Shown: positions 38,397 to 46,550 of the stretch, piece by piece
How positions within the stretch are numbered: the stretch's first letter is position 1
Layout of the letters: each line of letters opens with the position of its first letter
Origin: JACCZX01 sp963729165
GTDB taxonomy: Bacteria > Pseudomonadota > Gammaproteobacteria > Burkholderiales > Burkholderiaceae_F
Assembly: GCA_963729165.1 (NCBI GenBank)
Contig: CAVSMM010000015.1
Coordinates: 124,001 to 188,000 of the forward strand
Reading direction: 5' to 3'
DNA: 64,000 nucleotides
Program-made: the position numbers and the translations under genes
Notes under the pieces: generated by a model
What the model saw: only the letters and a program-made list of their open reading frames with translations
The model's database searches: none
What the model was told of the DNA's origin: nothing

Positions 38397-38545
38397 TCAA
38401 ACGGCGGCCTCAAGATACGGCCGATCATCATCGTCCAATAGATTCACCTCCACGCTGGCGGTGTAATCGCCGGCAAACGCATTCTGAGGTTGCCGACCGG
38501 CGATCACGCACGCGGCGGCGTAGCGTACGGCGTATCAATGAGCCC

Positions 38546-39067
38546 TCAGGCCGCGTTCACAACCTTCTCGGTGCGAGTCGGTAGCCTCCAGTTAGGCCGA
38601 ACGAAATGGCAGGTGTAGCCGCCGGGAATTCGTTGCAGATAATCCTGGTGCTCCGGTTCGGCCTCCCAGAAGTCGCTTGCTGGAACCACTTCAGTCACAA
38701 CCTTGCCCGGCCACAGGCCTGACGCATCCACGTCGGCGATCGTGTCTTCGGCAATCCGCTTTTGCTCGTCGCTGGTGTAGAAGATCGCCGATCGATAGCT
38801 GGTCCCCATGTCGTTGCCCTGTCGATTGCGCGTGCTGGGGTCGTGAATCTGGAAGAAGAACTCGAGGATCCGCCGATAGCTGATGCGCGCGGGATCGAAA
38901 ATGATCTCAACTGCTTCGGCGTGTCCCGGATGATTGCGATACGTAGCGTGCGAGTTGCTGCCACCCGTGTAGCCGACGCGCGTCGACAGCACGCCGTCGT
39001 AACGGCGAATAAGATCCTGCACGCCCCAGAAGCAACCCCCCGCAAGAACTGCACGTTCCTCGCTCAT
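38546..39067 (-). CDS. msrA: Peptide methionine (S)-S-oxide reductase MsrA
   Basis: Repairs the S-epimer of methionine sulfoxide. The start MSEERAVLAGGCFWGVQDL (ATG 39067) carries the catalytic Cys in GGCFWG; the substrate pocket and conserved GYTGGSNSHATYRN, HAEAVEI and DPSTRNRQGNDMGTSYRS are present, and the C-terminus ends LPTRTEKVVNAA. Length 173 residues. Its ATG overlaps the msrB stop as ATGA, so the two reductases are coupled. No signal peptide is seen, so it is cytoplasmic. Confidence 0.95.
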   Translation of the reverse strand: MSEERAVLAGGCFWGVQDLIRRYDGVLSTRVGYTGGSNSHATYRNHPGHAEAVEIIFDPARISYRRILEFFFQIHDPSTRNRQGNDMGTSYRSAIFYTSDEQKRIAEDTIADVDASGLWPGKVVTEVVPASDFWEAEPEHQDYLQRIPGGYTCHFVRPNWRLPTRTEKVVNAA

Positions 39068-39513
39068 TGCACCTCCTCCACTTGATTCAAGTAAGCGCCG
39101 TAACCCTCGGCTTCCATATCGTCGCGATGAATGAATCGCAGCGACGCTGAGTTGATGCAATAGCGCAACCCGCCGCGGTCTTCTGGACCGTCCGGAAACA
39201 CGTGCCCGAGGTGGCTGTCCGCGTGCGCGGAGCGCACCTCGGTTCGAACCATCCCGTGCGTGGCGTCTGTCAATTCGTTGACATTGGCCGGTTCAATAGG
39301 CTTGGTGAAGCTCGGCCACCCGCAGCCCGATTCGAACTTGTCGGAAGAAGCGAACAGCGGCTCGCCCGACACAATGTCGACGTAGATTCCCGGTTCATGG
39401 TTATCCAGATACTCACCGGTTCCCGGCGCCTCAGTCCCGCTCTGCTGCGTTACGCGGTACTGCTCAGGCGATAGCTTGCGGATCGCCTCTTCGTCTCTGC
39501 TGAATTTCTGCAT
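39064..39513 (-). CDS. msrB: Peptide methionine (R)-S-oxide reductase MsrB, zinc-less type
   Basis: Repairs the R-epimer. ATG 39513 (MQKFSRDEEAIRKL) is chosen over a longer reading because a clear GAGGAGG ribosome site lies 6 bases upstream. Family motifs are FESGCGWPSFTKPI near 39300-39340 and the catalytic cysteine in GLRYCINSASLRF near 39130-39170. The two CxxC pairs that bind structural zinc in many MsrB proteins are absent (the first site reads YVDIVSGEPLF), placing it in the zinc-free class. Length 149 residues. Confidence 0.94.
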   Translation of the reverse strand: MQKFSRDEEAIRKLSPEQYRVTQQSGTEAPGTGEYLDNHEPGIYVDIVSGEPLFASSDKFESGCGWPSFTKPIEPANVNELTDATHGMVRTEVRSAHADSHLGHVFPDGPEDRGGLRYCINSASLRFIHRDDMEAEGYGAYLNQVEEVQ

Positions 39514-39706
39514 TGTTCCTCCTCGTTCCGAACTTACGTTCGCGTCAGGCGTGCAATCGTACGACGTTTGAATTACCGCCGCGGGATTACGGCTGCGAAG
39601 CCCGAAGCGGCAAGAACGCCGGAATAACGAGGTCCGTTTCAGCTGACACAATGTGCCGCCGAAGCGTCACATCGTGGAAGGCTTTGCGGTCGAGGATCGA
39701 ATTGCT

Positions 39707-40267
39707 ATGTCGACATTCGAACTGTCCACTCCGGTCAACGGCGTTGCCGACCATGTGCTCGGCGCCTCGCAAGCGGTCGTGACGCTGGTCGAATACGGCG
39801 ATTTCGAATGTCCTAACTGCAAACAAGCTGCGCCAGCAGTGAGATTGTTGTTGGAGCGCTTCGCCCGGCACGCTCGACTTGTCTACCGCCATTTTCCACT
39901 CGAGGAAGTTCACCCTCACGCGCTCCATGCGGCGCTGGCTGCCGAAGCAGCAGGAGCACAGCACAAGTTCTGGCCGATGCACGATCTGCTATTCGAGCAC
40001 CAGGGTCACCTGAAGCTCAGGCAATTGCGTGGATACGCAGAGCACCTCGAGCTCGACATGGTCCGCTACGACGCGGACATGGACGACGGACTGTATCTGC
40101 AGCGCATTCGCGAACACATGGAGAGCGGGCAGCGCAGCGGAGTTCGTGCCACTCCGACGTTCTTCATCAACAACGTGATACATGACGTCTCGTTTGGCTT
40201 CCAGTCGCTGTTCGACCGGGTGGAAGCAGAACTACGGATCAGCGAACGGCAGAAGACGCGTCGGTAA
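39707..40267 (+). CDS. DsbA-like thioredoxin-fold oxidoreductase, cytoplasmic
   Basis: Thioredoxin_4/DsbA-type protein with active site CPNC in LVEYGDFECPNCKQAAPA near 39790-39840 and cis-proline in GVRATPTFFINN near 40143-40180. The helical insertion and final FGFQSLFDRVEAEL are typical. I prefer ATG 39707 (MSTFELSTPVNG, 186 residues); GTG 39653 in frame would add 18 residues without family similarity. No signal peptide is visible, so it probably works in the cytoplasm. It is divergent from msrBA, with which it shares a thiol-redox theme. Confidence 0.87.
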   Translation: MSTFELSTPVNGVADHVLGASQAVVTLVEYGDFECPNCKQAAPAVRLLLERFARHARLVYRHFPLEEVHPHALHAALAAEAAGAQHKFWPMHDLLFEHQGHLKLRQLRGYAEHLELDMVRYDADMDDGLYLQRIREHMESGQRSGVRATPTFFINNVIHDVSFGFQSLFDRVEAELRISERQKTRR

Positions 40268-40959
40268 GTTGCAATCGCTTCGATGTGTCGCAGAGAGCCG
40301 CGCCATGAGGGTTGTAACGCGCGGTTTTTAAAAGGTTGCATCTGTCACCGCACTCCGTGGTTCTGAAATCTGCGAGTAACAGCTCGTCACGAGAATTCAC
40401 GTGTACTCCCCGATCCCAATCAAACGAGGTACAGCGATGAAACCCTCAAAATCAGTCCATCAGCGCCTGCTGGGAGTCGCCCGCAACACTCAGACGCTTG
40501 AAACAGTTTCCTGAGATGCCGCACGAGCTGGTGGCTATGCCGTCTTTCGCTTGTGGCCGAACCCAGTTGATCTTGCGCTTCGAGCGCATTGCCATGCAAC
40601 TGGCGCCGTGCCGTAAACAGCCGACGCAGCTTCATGCGCCCCTCGTCGGGCTTTTGGATATGCCGAGAAACAAGCTTCTGTTCCTCATCAGCTTGGTAGT
40701 CTCGTCTGCGCTTGTCGTCATCGTCGCTGGATCTCTTTTAGCCGATCCAGACGAAGTCTCAACGCGTGTGATTGCGTCCATGAGCCCTCATGCTCTCGCC
40801 ACGCTGGTGCTGAGGGTGCCCCAATAAGGCTGTTCCAGGAAAACCTGGCGAGGAGCACCATCAGCACTGAGGACGGCAGCAGCAGGCGTCGAGCGCGAGA
40901 CCGTCTGAGCCGCAATTCAACAGCTAACGACGGAATTAAATTTATCGAAGGAGATCGAT
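40268..40959. other. Interval of 692 bp without a recognised gene
   Basis: Between the DsbA-like gene and the hydrolase gene nothing is recognisable by homology. The only candidates are a 25-codon frame at 40437-40514 (MKPSKSVHQRLLGVARN) with a GAGGT ribosome site, and a 55-codon frame at 40660-40827 with one hydrophobic helix (reported separately). A strong AAGGAGA ribosome site at about 40950 belongs to the next gene. A decayed or frameshifted gene could occupy the middle part. Confidence 0.6.
40660..40827 (+). CDS. Hypothetical small membrane protein, 55 residues
   Basis: ATG 40660 opens a frame with a single strong membrane helix (KLLFLISLVVSSALVVIVAG) and a short polar C-terminus. The frame is open upstream to 40498 but that part is not hydrophobic or conserved-looking. 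I see no good ribosome site and know of no family; it may be a chance frame. Confidence 0.3.
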   Translation: MPRNKLLFLISLVVSSALVVIVAGSLLADPDEVSTRVIASMSPHALATLVLRVPQ

Positions 40960-41676
40960 ATGGATGGAGCAACTGGTCTTACCGCAAAACACGTTGTACT
41001 TGTTCACGGTGGTTTTGTGGACGGCTCGGGTTGGCAGGGTGTTTACAAGATTCTGAAAGACGATGGCTACATCGTCAGCATCGTCCAGAATCCGACGATA
41101 TCGCTGGCCGACGATGTCGCCGCAACCCAGCGCGTGCTTGCCGCGCAGAATGGCCCGGTGGTTCTCGTCGGTCATTCCTACGGTGGAGTCGTCATCACCG
41201 AGGCTGGCAACGATGCGAAGGTTGCGGCGCTTGTCTATATCGCGGCGTTTGCCCCGGACAAGGGCGAGTCAGTGTCCTCGCTGATCAAGGACCCACCGCC
41301 CGGAGCCCCGGTGCCGCCGATATTGCCGCCGCAGGACGGCTACCTTGCTCTCGACAATGCGAAGTTTCACGATTCATTCGCCGCTGACGTTGACGCAGAA
41401 ACAGCACAGTTCATGGCCGACTCCCAAGTCCCATGGGGGGTGGGCGCACTCAGCGGAACGATCAGCGAGCCGGCGTGGAAGACCAAGCCGAGCTGGTACC
41501 TGGTCGCCACCGGCGACAAGATGATTCCGCCGCCCGCTCAGCGTTTAATGTCGCAGCGCGCGGGGGCGAAAGTCGTCGAAGTTGCAGGCAGCCACGCGAT
41601 CTACGTCTCGCAGCCAAAGGCTGTGGCCGCGCTCATCGAGCAGGCCGCCAAAGGTCTGAAAGTGCCTGCACGTTAA
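40960..41676 (+). CDS. Alpha/beta hydrolase (EstC-like esterase)
   Basis: Intact alpha/beta hydrolase of 238 residues. The oxyanion motif VLVHGGFVDGSGWQGV is near residue 13, the nucleophile elbow GHSYGG near 41170-41187 (Ser73), the acid is probably Asp in YLVATGDKMIPPP near 41499-41537, and the histidine lies in VAGSHAIYVSQP near 41583-41618. The sequence resembles the salicylate/methyl-ester esterase group often found in soil bacteria. There is no signal peptide. A strong AAGGAGA ribosome site lies 6-8 bases before ATG 40960. Confidence 0.9.
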   Translation: MDGATGLTAKHVVLVHGGFVDGSGWQGVYKILKDDGYIVSIVQNPTISLADDVAATQRVLAAQNGPVVLVGHSYGGVVITEAGNDAKVAALVYIAAFAPDKGESVSSLIKDPPPGAPVPPILPPQDGYLALDNAKFHDSFAADVDAETAQFMADSQVPWGVGALSGTISEPAWKTKPSWYLVATGDKMIPPPAQRLMSQRAGAKVVEVAGSHAIYVSQPKAVAALIEQAAKGLKVPAR

Positions 41677-41802
41677 AGCTGTTCGGGGGCCGGGCACTGT
41701 CCCGCCGCGGCTGACAGTCATCACGATGTTCCTTACTGAGCAGGGCTTGGCGACCGTTAGGTAGCCGCGCCTGCTGCACGCGACTTACCGTCTTGTCCGA
41801 CA

Positions 41803-41919
41803 TCATGCAGGCTCGATCAGTTCGCTGAACAGACCGACCACAGTCAATACGAACACCGCTAAAACGATAGATGCGTATAGAAAATCGTTCTTTGTTGCGA
41901 AACTAAGCCAACGATTCAT
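41803..41919 (-). CDS. Small single-pass membrane protein, 38 residues
   Basis: A 39-codon frame starting at ATG 41919 with an AAGGGA ribosome site about 6 bases upstream. The product MNRWLSFATKNDFLYASIVL... has one clear helix (ASIVLAVFVLTVVGLF) between a short basic N-terminus and an acidic SELIEPA end. It begins 13 bp after the DUF1127 gene stop on the same strand, so the two are probably co-transcribed. I do not recognise the family. It is short enough that ordinary gene callers miss it. Confidence 0.5.
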   Translation of the reverse strand: MNRWLSFATKNDFLYASIVLAVFVLTVVGLFSELIEPA

Positions 41920-41932
41920 GAGCGTCCCTTCA

Positions 41933-42088
41933 TTAATGCCAAGACGGCTTTGCCGTTTGGCTGCGGACGAAATCGCGATCCAGTCCTATGTCGCGAAGCT
42001 GTCGCTCATTGAGCAAAATCACTTCGTGGCGCTCGTTCGAACGCCGCAGCCACTGTCGCATCGCATCCAAAATCGAAATTACTGTCAC
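41933..42088 (-). CDS. DUF1127 (YjiS-like) small protein
   Basis: A 51-residue arginine-rich protein with the DUF1127 core MRQWLRRSNERHEVILLNERQL followed by RDIGLDRDFVRSQTAKPSW; the run ERQLRDIGLDR is the family signature. I start it at GTG 42088, because an AGGAG site lies 7 bases upstream; longer readings to ATG 42121 or 42181 lack similarity. DUF1127 proteins in other proteobacteria are linked to stress, phosphate and small-RNA metabolism, but the role here is unknown. Confidence 0.82.
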   Translation of the reverse strand: MTVISILDAMRQWLRRSNERHEVILLNERQLRDIGLDRDFVRSQTAKPSWH

Positions 42089-42295
42089 GTACCCACTCCT
42101 ATGCGCCTTTGTGAACGGCATAGTCGCGGGTACGAGTTGCGCACCGGTTTCAACCGTGGGGCACAGCGATTTCAGATGCAATGGATCGAGCTTGCGAGCG
42201 TCAGACGAAAGCTTTAGCAGACCCCTGGTGCGTCGCGGTCACAGAACAACGGAGCCGCAACTGACAACTCATTGGCGTCGTGAGAGGGATTTCAA

Positions 42296-42520
42296 ATGGA
42301 ACCTGTGCAAGCACTCATGGAAATCGGCTCGCAACACCAACGTCAAATGATCGCCGGCGTGATTGTCACAATTCAGAGTCAAGGTCAATGCTGTTACCCA
42401 ATGTACGACGGCGCTCGCTCGCGGAGAGAGCGCCAACCCGGCGTTTGCTGGCCGGGCACAAGGCGGACAGGATGTTCGCGGTCGAAACTGCTGTTCGCCG
42501 GAAACGCAGTGCGTATTTAG
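42296..42520 (+). CDS. Hypothetical small protein
   Basis: ATG 42296 has a plausible AGAGGGA ribosome site 7 bases upstream and opens a 74-codon frame. The first 30 residues (MEPVQALMEIGSQHQRQM, then AGVIVTIQSQ) look protein-like, while the rest is arginine- and cysteine-rich and overlaps the DUF3563 gene start in another frame. A frameshift may have altered its end. No family recognised. Confidence 0.3.
   Translation: MEPVQALMEIGSQHQRQMIAGVIVTIQSQGQCCYPMYDGARSRRERQPGVCWPGTRRTGCSRSKLLFAGNAVRI
42410..42434. repeat. Inverted repeat upstream of the DUF3563 gene
   Basis: Perfect 7-bp arms GGCGCTC and GAGCGCC enclose an 11-base loop, ending 37 bp before the DUF3563 start. There is no T run, so a terminator is unlikely; an operator or mRNA structure is possible. 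Confidence 0.5.
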
Positions 42521-42711
42521 GCAAGCTGATCACTCGCGCCGTGCGCTCGCTCACGAGCGACTTCATGGCGATCGTTCGGCGCCTGTGGCGACCTCAAGAT
42601 ACGGCGGAGCAATACCTTGCCGCAGCGACCGATCTCGCAGACCTGGAGCGCCGCATACGCGCGCTCGAACGCGAGCGCGGCGCGTCGGTCGTTGTGACGT
42701 TTAATCATTGA
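42472..42711 (+). CDS. DUF3563-like small protein
   Basis: ATG 42472 gives 79 residues. The second half, AEQYLAAATDLADLERRIRAL, matches the DUF3563 pattern (a YLAxAxDxxDLExRxRxL helix); the first half is basic (FAVETAVRRKRSAYLGKL). A weak AAGGCGG ribosome site precedes it. The function of DUF3563 is unknown; members are common in Burkholderiales, often beside stress genes. The frame is open further upstream but without similarity. Confidence 0.65.
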   Translation: MFAVETAVRRKRSAYLGKLITRAVRSLTSDFMAIVRRLWRPQDTAEQYLAAATDLADLERRIRALERERGASVVVTFNH

Positions 42712-42782
42712 CTCTCATCCGCGCCGGCAGCGATAGCGCGGAGCAGATGGCCTGGAGTAACTAACCAAGACAGGAGGAAGCC

Positions 42783-43325
42783 ATGAAAACCGAACCGCAA
42801 AAGGAGCACCTTTGGCTGCACAAGCTGCTGGGTGAATGGACCAGCGAGATGCCGGCACCGGATGACCCGAAAGACAAATGCTCGGGCACCGAGAGCGTGC
42901 GCAAGCTCGGTGACCTGTGGGTGTTGTGCGAGGGTCGCGGCGAGATGCCCGGTGGCGGCACCGCGCACATGTTGATGACATTGGGCTACGACTCGCAGAA
43001 GAAGCGCTACGTCGGCACATGGGTCGGGTCGATGATGACCTGGATGTGGACCTACGAGGGCTCGTTGGACGCGGCGCAAAAGGTGCTGACGCTCAATTCT
43101 GAAGGCCCGCAGTTCACTCCCGAAGGGACCTTAGTCGAAGGGAAGCTTGCGAAATATCGGGACGTCATCGAGTTCAAGAGTGATGACCACCGCGTGTTGA
43201 CGTCGCACGTGCTCGGGGACGATGGCAAATGGAACCAGTTCATGGAAGCACACTACCGTCGAAAGGAGCACGTGGCTGACGAACCGAAAAAGAAATCAGA
43301 CCATGCGATTCATGATCTTAGTTAG
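42783..43325 (+). CDS. DUF1579 domain protein
   Basis: A 180-residue protein with the DUF1579 layout: WLHKLLGEWTSEMPAP near the start, GDLWVLCEGRGEMPGG, MLMTLGYDSQKKRYVGTWVG near 42969-43026, and MWTYEGSLD. The fold resembles lipocalin-like barrels. A perfect AGGAGGAAG ribosome site precedes ATG 42783. Cytoplasmic, no signal peptide; biochemical role unknown. It belongs to the accessory block with DUF1127, DUF3563 and DUF427 proteins. Confidence 0.88.
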   Translation: MKTEPQKEHLWLHKLLGEWTSEMPAPDDPKDKCSGTESVRKLGDLWVLCEGRGEMPGGGTAHMLMTLGYDSQKKRYVGTWVGSMMTWMWTYEGSLDAAQKVLTLNSEGPQFTPEGTLVEGKLAKYRDVIEFKSDDHRVLTSHVLGDDGKWNQFMEAHYRRKEHVADEPKKKSDHAIHDLS

Positions 43326-43479
43326 ACCCCAGGAGCGCGCCTGGTAACGCCGGTTGTCCTTGGCAGCGGAGCGCCGATGTCAAGGACATCAAGAACAAGA
43401 CTGCTCTAAAACTTGAGCGTAACTAAGTGAAGTTCGGGAACGGGGAGCTTTACCCAGCCAGCTTGAGATCGCGTTACAG

Positions 43480-44988
43480 ATGAGCAAGGCGGGACGTCGA
43501 GAGTGGATCGGGTTGGGGGTGATTGCGCTCGCGTGCATGTTGTACTCGATGGACCTGACGGTGTTGAACCTTGCCGTCCCCTCACTCAGCGCCGATCTCA
43601 AGCCCAGCAGCACCGAGTTGCTGTGGATCGTCGATATCTACGGCTTCCTCGTCGCCGGATCATTGATCACGATGGGCACGCTCGGCGACCGCATCGGCCG
43701 CCGCAAGCTGCTGATGATCGGCGCAGCAGTGTTCGGCATCGCCTCGGCGTTAGCCGCGTTCTCGACGAGCGCGGCAATGCTGATCGCCACGCGAGCGCTG
43801 CTCGGCGTTGCTGCCGCCACTCTGGCGCCATCGACGCTATCTCTGATCCGCAACATGTTTCTTGATCCGCAACAGCGCACCGTCGCTATCAGCGTGTGGA
43901 TCATGAGTTACTCCGCGGGCGCGGCGATCGGACCGTTGATCGGTGGTGTGCTGCTCGAACATTTTTGGTGGGGCTCGGTGTTCCTGATCAACGTGCCGGT
44001 AATGCTGCTACTGCTCGGGCTTGCACCGGTTCTGCTGCCGGAGTTCCGTGATCCCGACGCAGGTCGGCTGGACCCGCTAAGCGCCGCTCAATCGCTGGTT
44101 GCAGTGCTGGCCGTCATCTATGGCCTGAAGCGCATTGCCGAGGGCGGCCTTGGCTGGATCGCAGTCGTGTCGATCATTGCGGGGATCGCTATTGGCTACG
44201 CGTTCATGCGGCGGCAAAGCAGGCTGGCCGATCCACTAATTGACCTGAAGCTCTTCCGCATTCCGGCGTTCAGCGCCGCGCTTGTCGTGAACATCCTTGG
44301 CTTTTCGACGGCGTTCGCGGCCTTCCTTTTCATCGCGCAATACCTGCAGTCGGTGCTTGGGCTGTCGCCGCTGCGAGCGGGCTTGTGGAGTCTTCCCTCG
44401 GCGCTCGCATTCATCTTCGGATCTATGTTCACTCCGGCGATCGTGCGTCGCTTTCCACCGGCGTACGTGATCGCCGGTGGCATGGCGGTTTCTGCCGCCG
44501 GTTTCGTTCTCCTTGCGCTGGTCGCTGATGCCGCCTCTCCGCTCGCGATGCTGGTGGCGGGGTCAATCGTGTTCTCGCTCGGCCTCACCCCGGTCGTCAC
44601 GTTGACAACCGACATCGTCCTAACCGCCGCTCCGCCCGAACGCGCGGGTGCCGCCTCGGCGCTGTCGGAAACGAGCTCCGAGTTCGGTGGAGCGTTAGGT
44701 ATCGCAGTGCTGGGCAGCATCGTCACTGCGATTTATCGTGGCGAAATTGCCAGCACGTTTCCTTCAGGCGTACCGGCCGAAGCCGCTGAAGTCGCGCGAG
44801 GCACGATCGGCGGAGCGGTCTCGGTCGCAGGCGATCTACCCGGCGTACTCGGCGACGAACTGCTCGGCTCGGCGCGCGAAGCCTTCGCGCAAGCATTTGG
44901 AATTGCGTCAGCCATCAGCGCGGTGATCGCGATCGGCGTCGCGATGCTTGCGATAGCGATGCTCCGGCCCGCCCAGGTAAACGCATAA
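43480..44988 (+). CDS. MFS drug:H+ antiporter, DHA2 (EmrB/QacA) family
   Basis: A 502-residue transporter with about 14 membrane helices. The DHA2 helix-1 motif is LYSMDLTVLNLAVPSLSADL near 43540-43599, motif A GTLGDRIGRRKLLMIG near 43678-43725, and antiporter motif C SYSAGAAIGPLIGGVLLEHF near 43906-43965. Such pumps export hydrophobic cations or other toxicants. There is no adjacent membrane-fusion protein. The next gene, DUF427, begins 30 bp later and may be cotranscribed. Confidence 0.92.
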   Translation: MSKAGRREWIGLGVIALACMLYSMDLTVLNLAVPSLSADLKPSSTELLWIVDIYGFLVAGSLITMGTLGDRIGRRKLLMIGAAVFGIASALAAFSTSAAMLIATRALLGVAAATLAPSTLSLIRNMFLDPQQRTVAISVWIMSYSAGAAIGPLIGGVLLEHFWWGSVFLINVPVMLLLLGLAPVLLPEFRDPDAGRLDPLSAAQSLVAVLAVIYGLKRIAEGGLGWIAVVSIIAGIAIGYAFMRRQSRLADPLIDLKLFRIPAFSAALVVNILGFSTAFAAFLFIAQYLQSVLGLSPLRAGLWSLPSALAFIFGSMFTPAIVRRFPPAYVIAGGMAVSAAGFVLLALVADAASPLAMLVAGSIVFSLGLTPVVTLTTDIVLTAAPPERAGAASALSETSSEFGGALGIAVLGSIVTAIYRGEIASTFPSGVPAEAAEVARGTIGGAVSVAGDLPGVLGDELLGSAREAFAQAFGIASAISAVIAIGVAMLAIAMLRPAQVNA

Positions 44989-45018
44989 ATTTCACGACCG
45001 AGGACAGATGCAGCAGAC

Positions 45019-45411
45019 ATGAAACAGGACAAATCCACGAGTACCAACAGCGGACCGGGCTACCGGAAGCACCCTGGGCATCGCATCGAAACGAAGCCCG
45101 CCGGCGTTCGCGTTCAGGTGATATCAAATGGGGCGGTCATCGCTGACAGCCGCGATGCGATCCAGCTGAAAGAAAGCGACTACCCGATCGTTTATTACAT
45201 TCCGCGCAAGGACGTGAAAATGGAGCGTCTCAGTCGCACAAGCCACCAGACTTACTGCCCGTTCAAGGGGCAAGCGTCGTACTACTCGTTGGTGAACGGT
45301 CCCGAGAACGCCGTTTGGTCCTACGAGCAACCATACGATGAAGTGCTCGTGATCAGAGATCACCTCGCCTTCTATCCGAAGCGAGTCGACTCGATTACAA
45401 CCGAGGCGTAA
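45019..45411 (+). CDS. DUF427 domain protein
   Basis: A 130-residue protein with DUF427 hallmarks: VRVQVISNGAVIADSRDA, YPIVYYIPRKDVKMERL near 45181-45230, and TYCPFKGQASYYSL near 45250-45292, which holds the invariant Cys-Pro-x-Lys-Gly. These small proteins are widespread in actinobacteria and proteobacteria; their biochemical function is unestablished. It follows the MFS gene by 30 bp and converges with the LysR gene. Confidence 0.9.
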   Translation: MKQDKSTSTNSGPGYRKHPGHRIETKPAGVRVQVISNGAVIADSRDAIQLKESDYPIVYYIPRKDVKMERLSRTSHQTYCPFKGQASYYSLVNGPENAVWSYEQPYDEVLVIRDHLAFYPKRVDSITTEA

Positions 45412-45490
45412 GCGACTTGGTCGCACCTAGATGCTTACGACGGATCATCGTGGCCCCGGCGTCAACGCGCCACGCACAGGGTCGGTGGCG

Positions 45491-46450
45491 CTAGCGGTGA
45501 GTTTTGTTTACGCGTTTGCTCACGGCGCGACGCTTTCCGGTGCTGCCCGGTCTTCGGTGACGCTTGCATTCGTTTGCCGTCATTTCTCGAATGATTTCCG
45601 CTAACCGCTGCGCGCCGGGCCCGGCGTGTTCGCGGTCTGCGAAAACGAGATACAGCTCCGCAAAACGCTCCGAGCCATCCGAGGGCAGCGCCTTCAAGGT
45701 TCCGGCACGAAGCTCATCGCGGATCTTGTCTTCGGGCAGAAATACAAATCCGTAGCCTGAGCGTGCGGCTTCGATCGCGGTTGACATATCGGTGACCGTC
45801 CAGCGCTGCATGGTTTCAGTCCAGGACGTCGTCGTCCGCTCAGGGCTCGTTTCGCGGATGGTGAGCTGCCGATACGGACGCAAGTCGCGCATCGAGAGTT
45901 TGCGATTGAGCTTGTGCAGTGGATGGTTCGGATGCGCCACCAGGATGAAGCGCATCCGCATTAACGGTTCGCCGCTGAATCCGGCGGGTATGCCTGCAAA
46001 AATGGCCAAATCGGCCTGGCGTTTCAGCAGCGCGTCACTGCTGTGACCAATCACCGATTCGATCACTTCGACGCGCGTGTTCGGACTTTCTTCTCCGAAC
46101 CGATCGAGGCATGCCAGCAGCAGCCACGTAGGAAACAATACCTCGACAGCCAGGCGTAGCTCGGCCTCCCATCCGGCCGACAGGCGCTGCGCCGAGCGCT
46201 CGATCTGCGCTGCTTCGTCGAGCAGATAGCGCGCACGGCGATAGAGCAGCTGCCCGGTACGTGTCAGTACTGCCTTGCGGCCTTCGATCGTGAAAGCCTT
46301 GACTCCGAGCTGGGACTCGAGCTGTTGCAATGCATAGGTGATCGATGACTGGCTCTTGTGTAGTGCATCGGCGGCTTTCGAATAGCTGCCGGCATCGACG
46401 ACCGCAGTCAGCGCGCGCCATTGGTCGAGTGAAATCCGCAGGTCTGCCAT
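45491..46450 (-). CDS. LysR-family transcriptional regulator
   Basis: A 319-residue LTTR. The N-terminal winged helix-turn-helix (LTAVVDAGSYSKAADALHKS near residue 14, then LQQLESQLGVKAF) is followed by the linker helix and the effector domain (residues 90-290), ending with an unusually basic tail. It is divergent from azoR across a 100-bp gap, the standard LTTR arrangement, so it probably controls the azoR-pirin genes and itself. The effector may be a quinone or electrophile, by analogy with azoreductase regulators. Confidence 0.92.
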   Translation of the reverse strand: MADLRISLDQWRALTAVVDAGSYSKAADALHKSQSSITYALQQLESQLGVKAFTIEGRKAVLTRTGQLLYRRARYLLDEAAQIERSAQRLSAGWEAELRLAVEVLFPTWLLLACLDRFGEESPNTRVEVIESVIGHSSDALLKRQADLAIFAGIPAGFSGEPLMRMRFILVAHPNHPLHKLNRKLSMRDLRPYRQLTIRETSPERTTTSWTETMQRWTVTDMSTAIEAARSGYGFVFLPEDKIRDELRAGTLKALPSDGSERFAELYLVFADREHAGPGAQRLAEIIREMTANECKRHRRPGSTGKRRAVSKRVNKTHR

Positions 46451-46550
46451 CTATTCAGTATTTCGATCGTTTCGCGCCAAATTTTGAGCTTTTTTATCTA
46501 AATCAGCAATGATCCAATGGCGTCAATTCAACTTGAGATCGCAAACCGAA
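46451..46550. promoter_or_regulatory. Divergent lysR/azoR control region
   Basis: This 100-bp gap is markedly AT-rich for the window and must hold both promoters and the LysR operator. Short T-N11-A candidates occur (for example around 46455-46475), and a stretch AATTTTGAGC with TTTTTTATC lies near 46481-46499. I cannot single out one operator. Confidence 0.35.
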
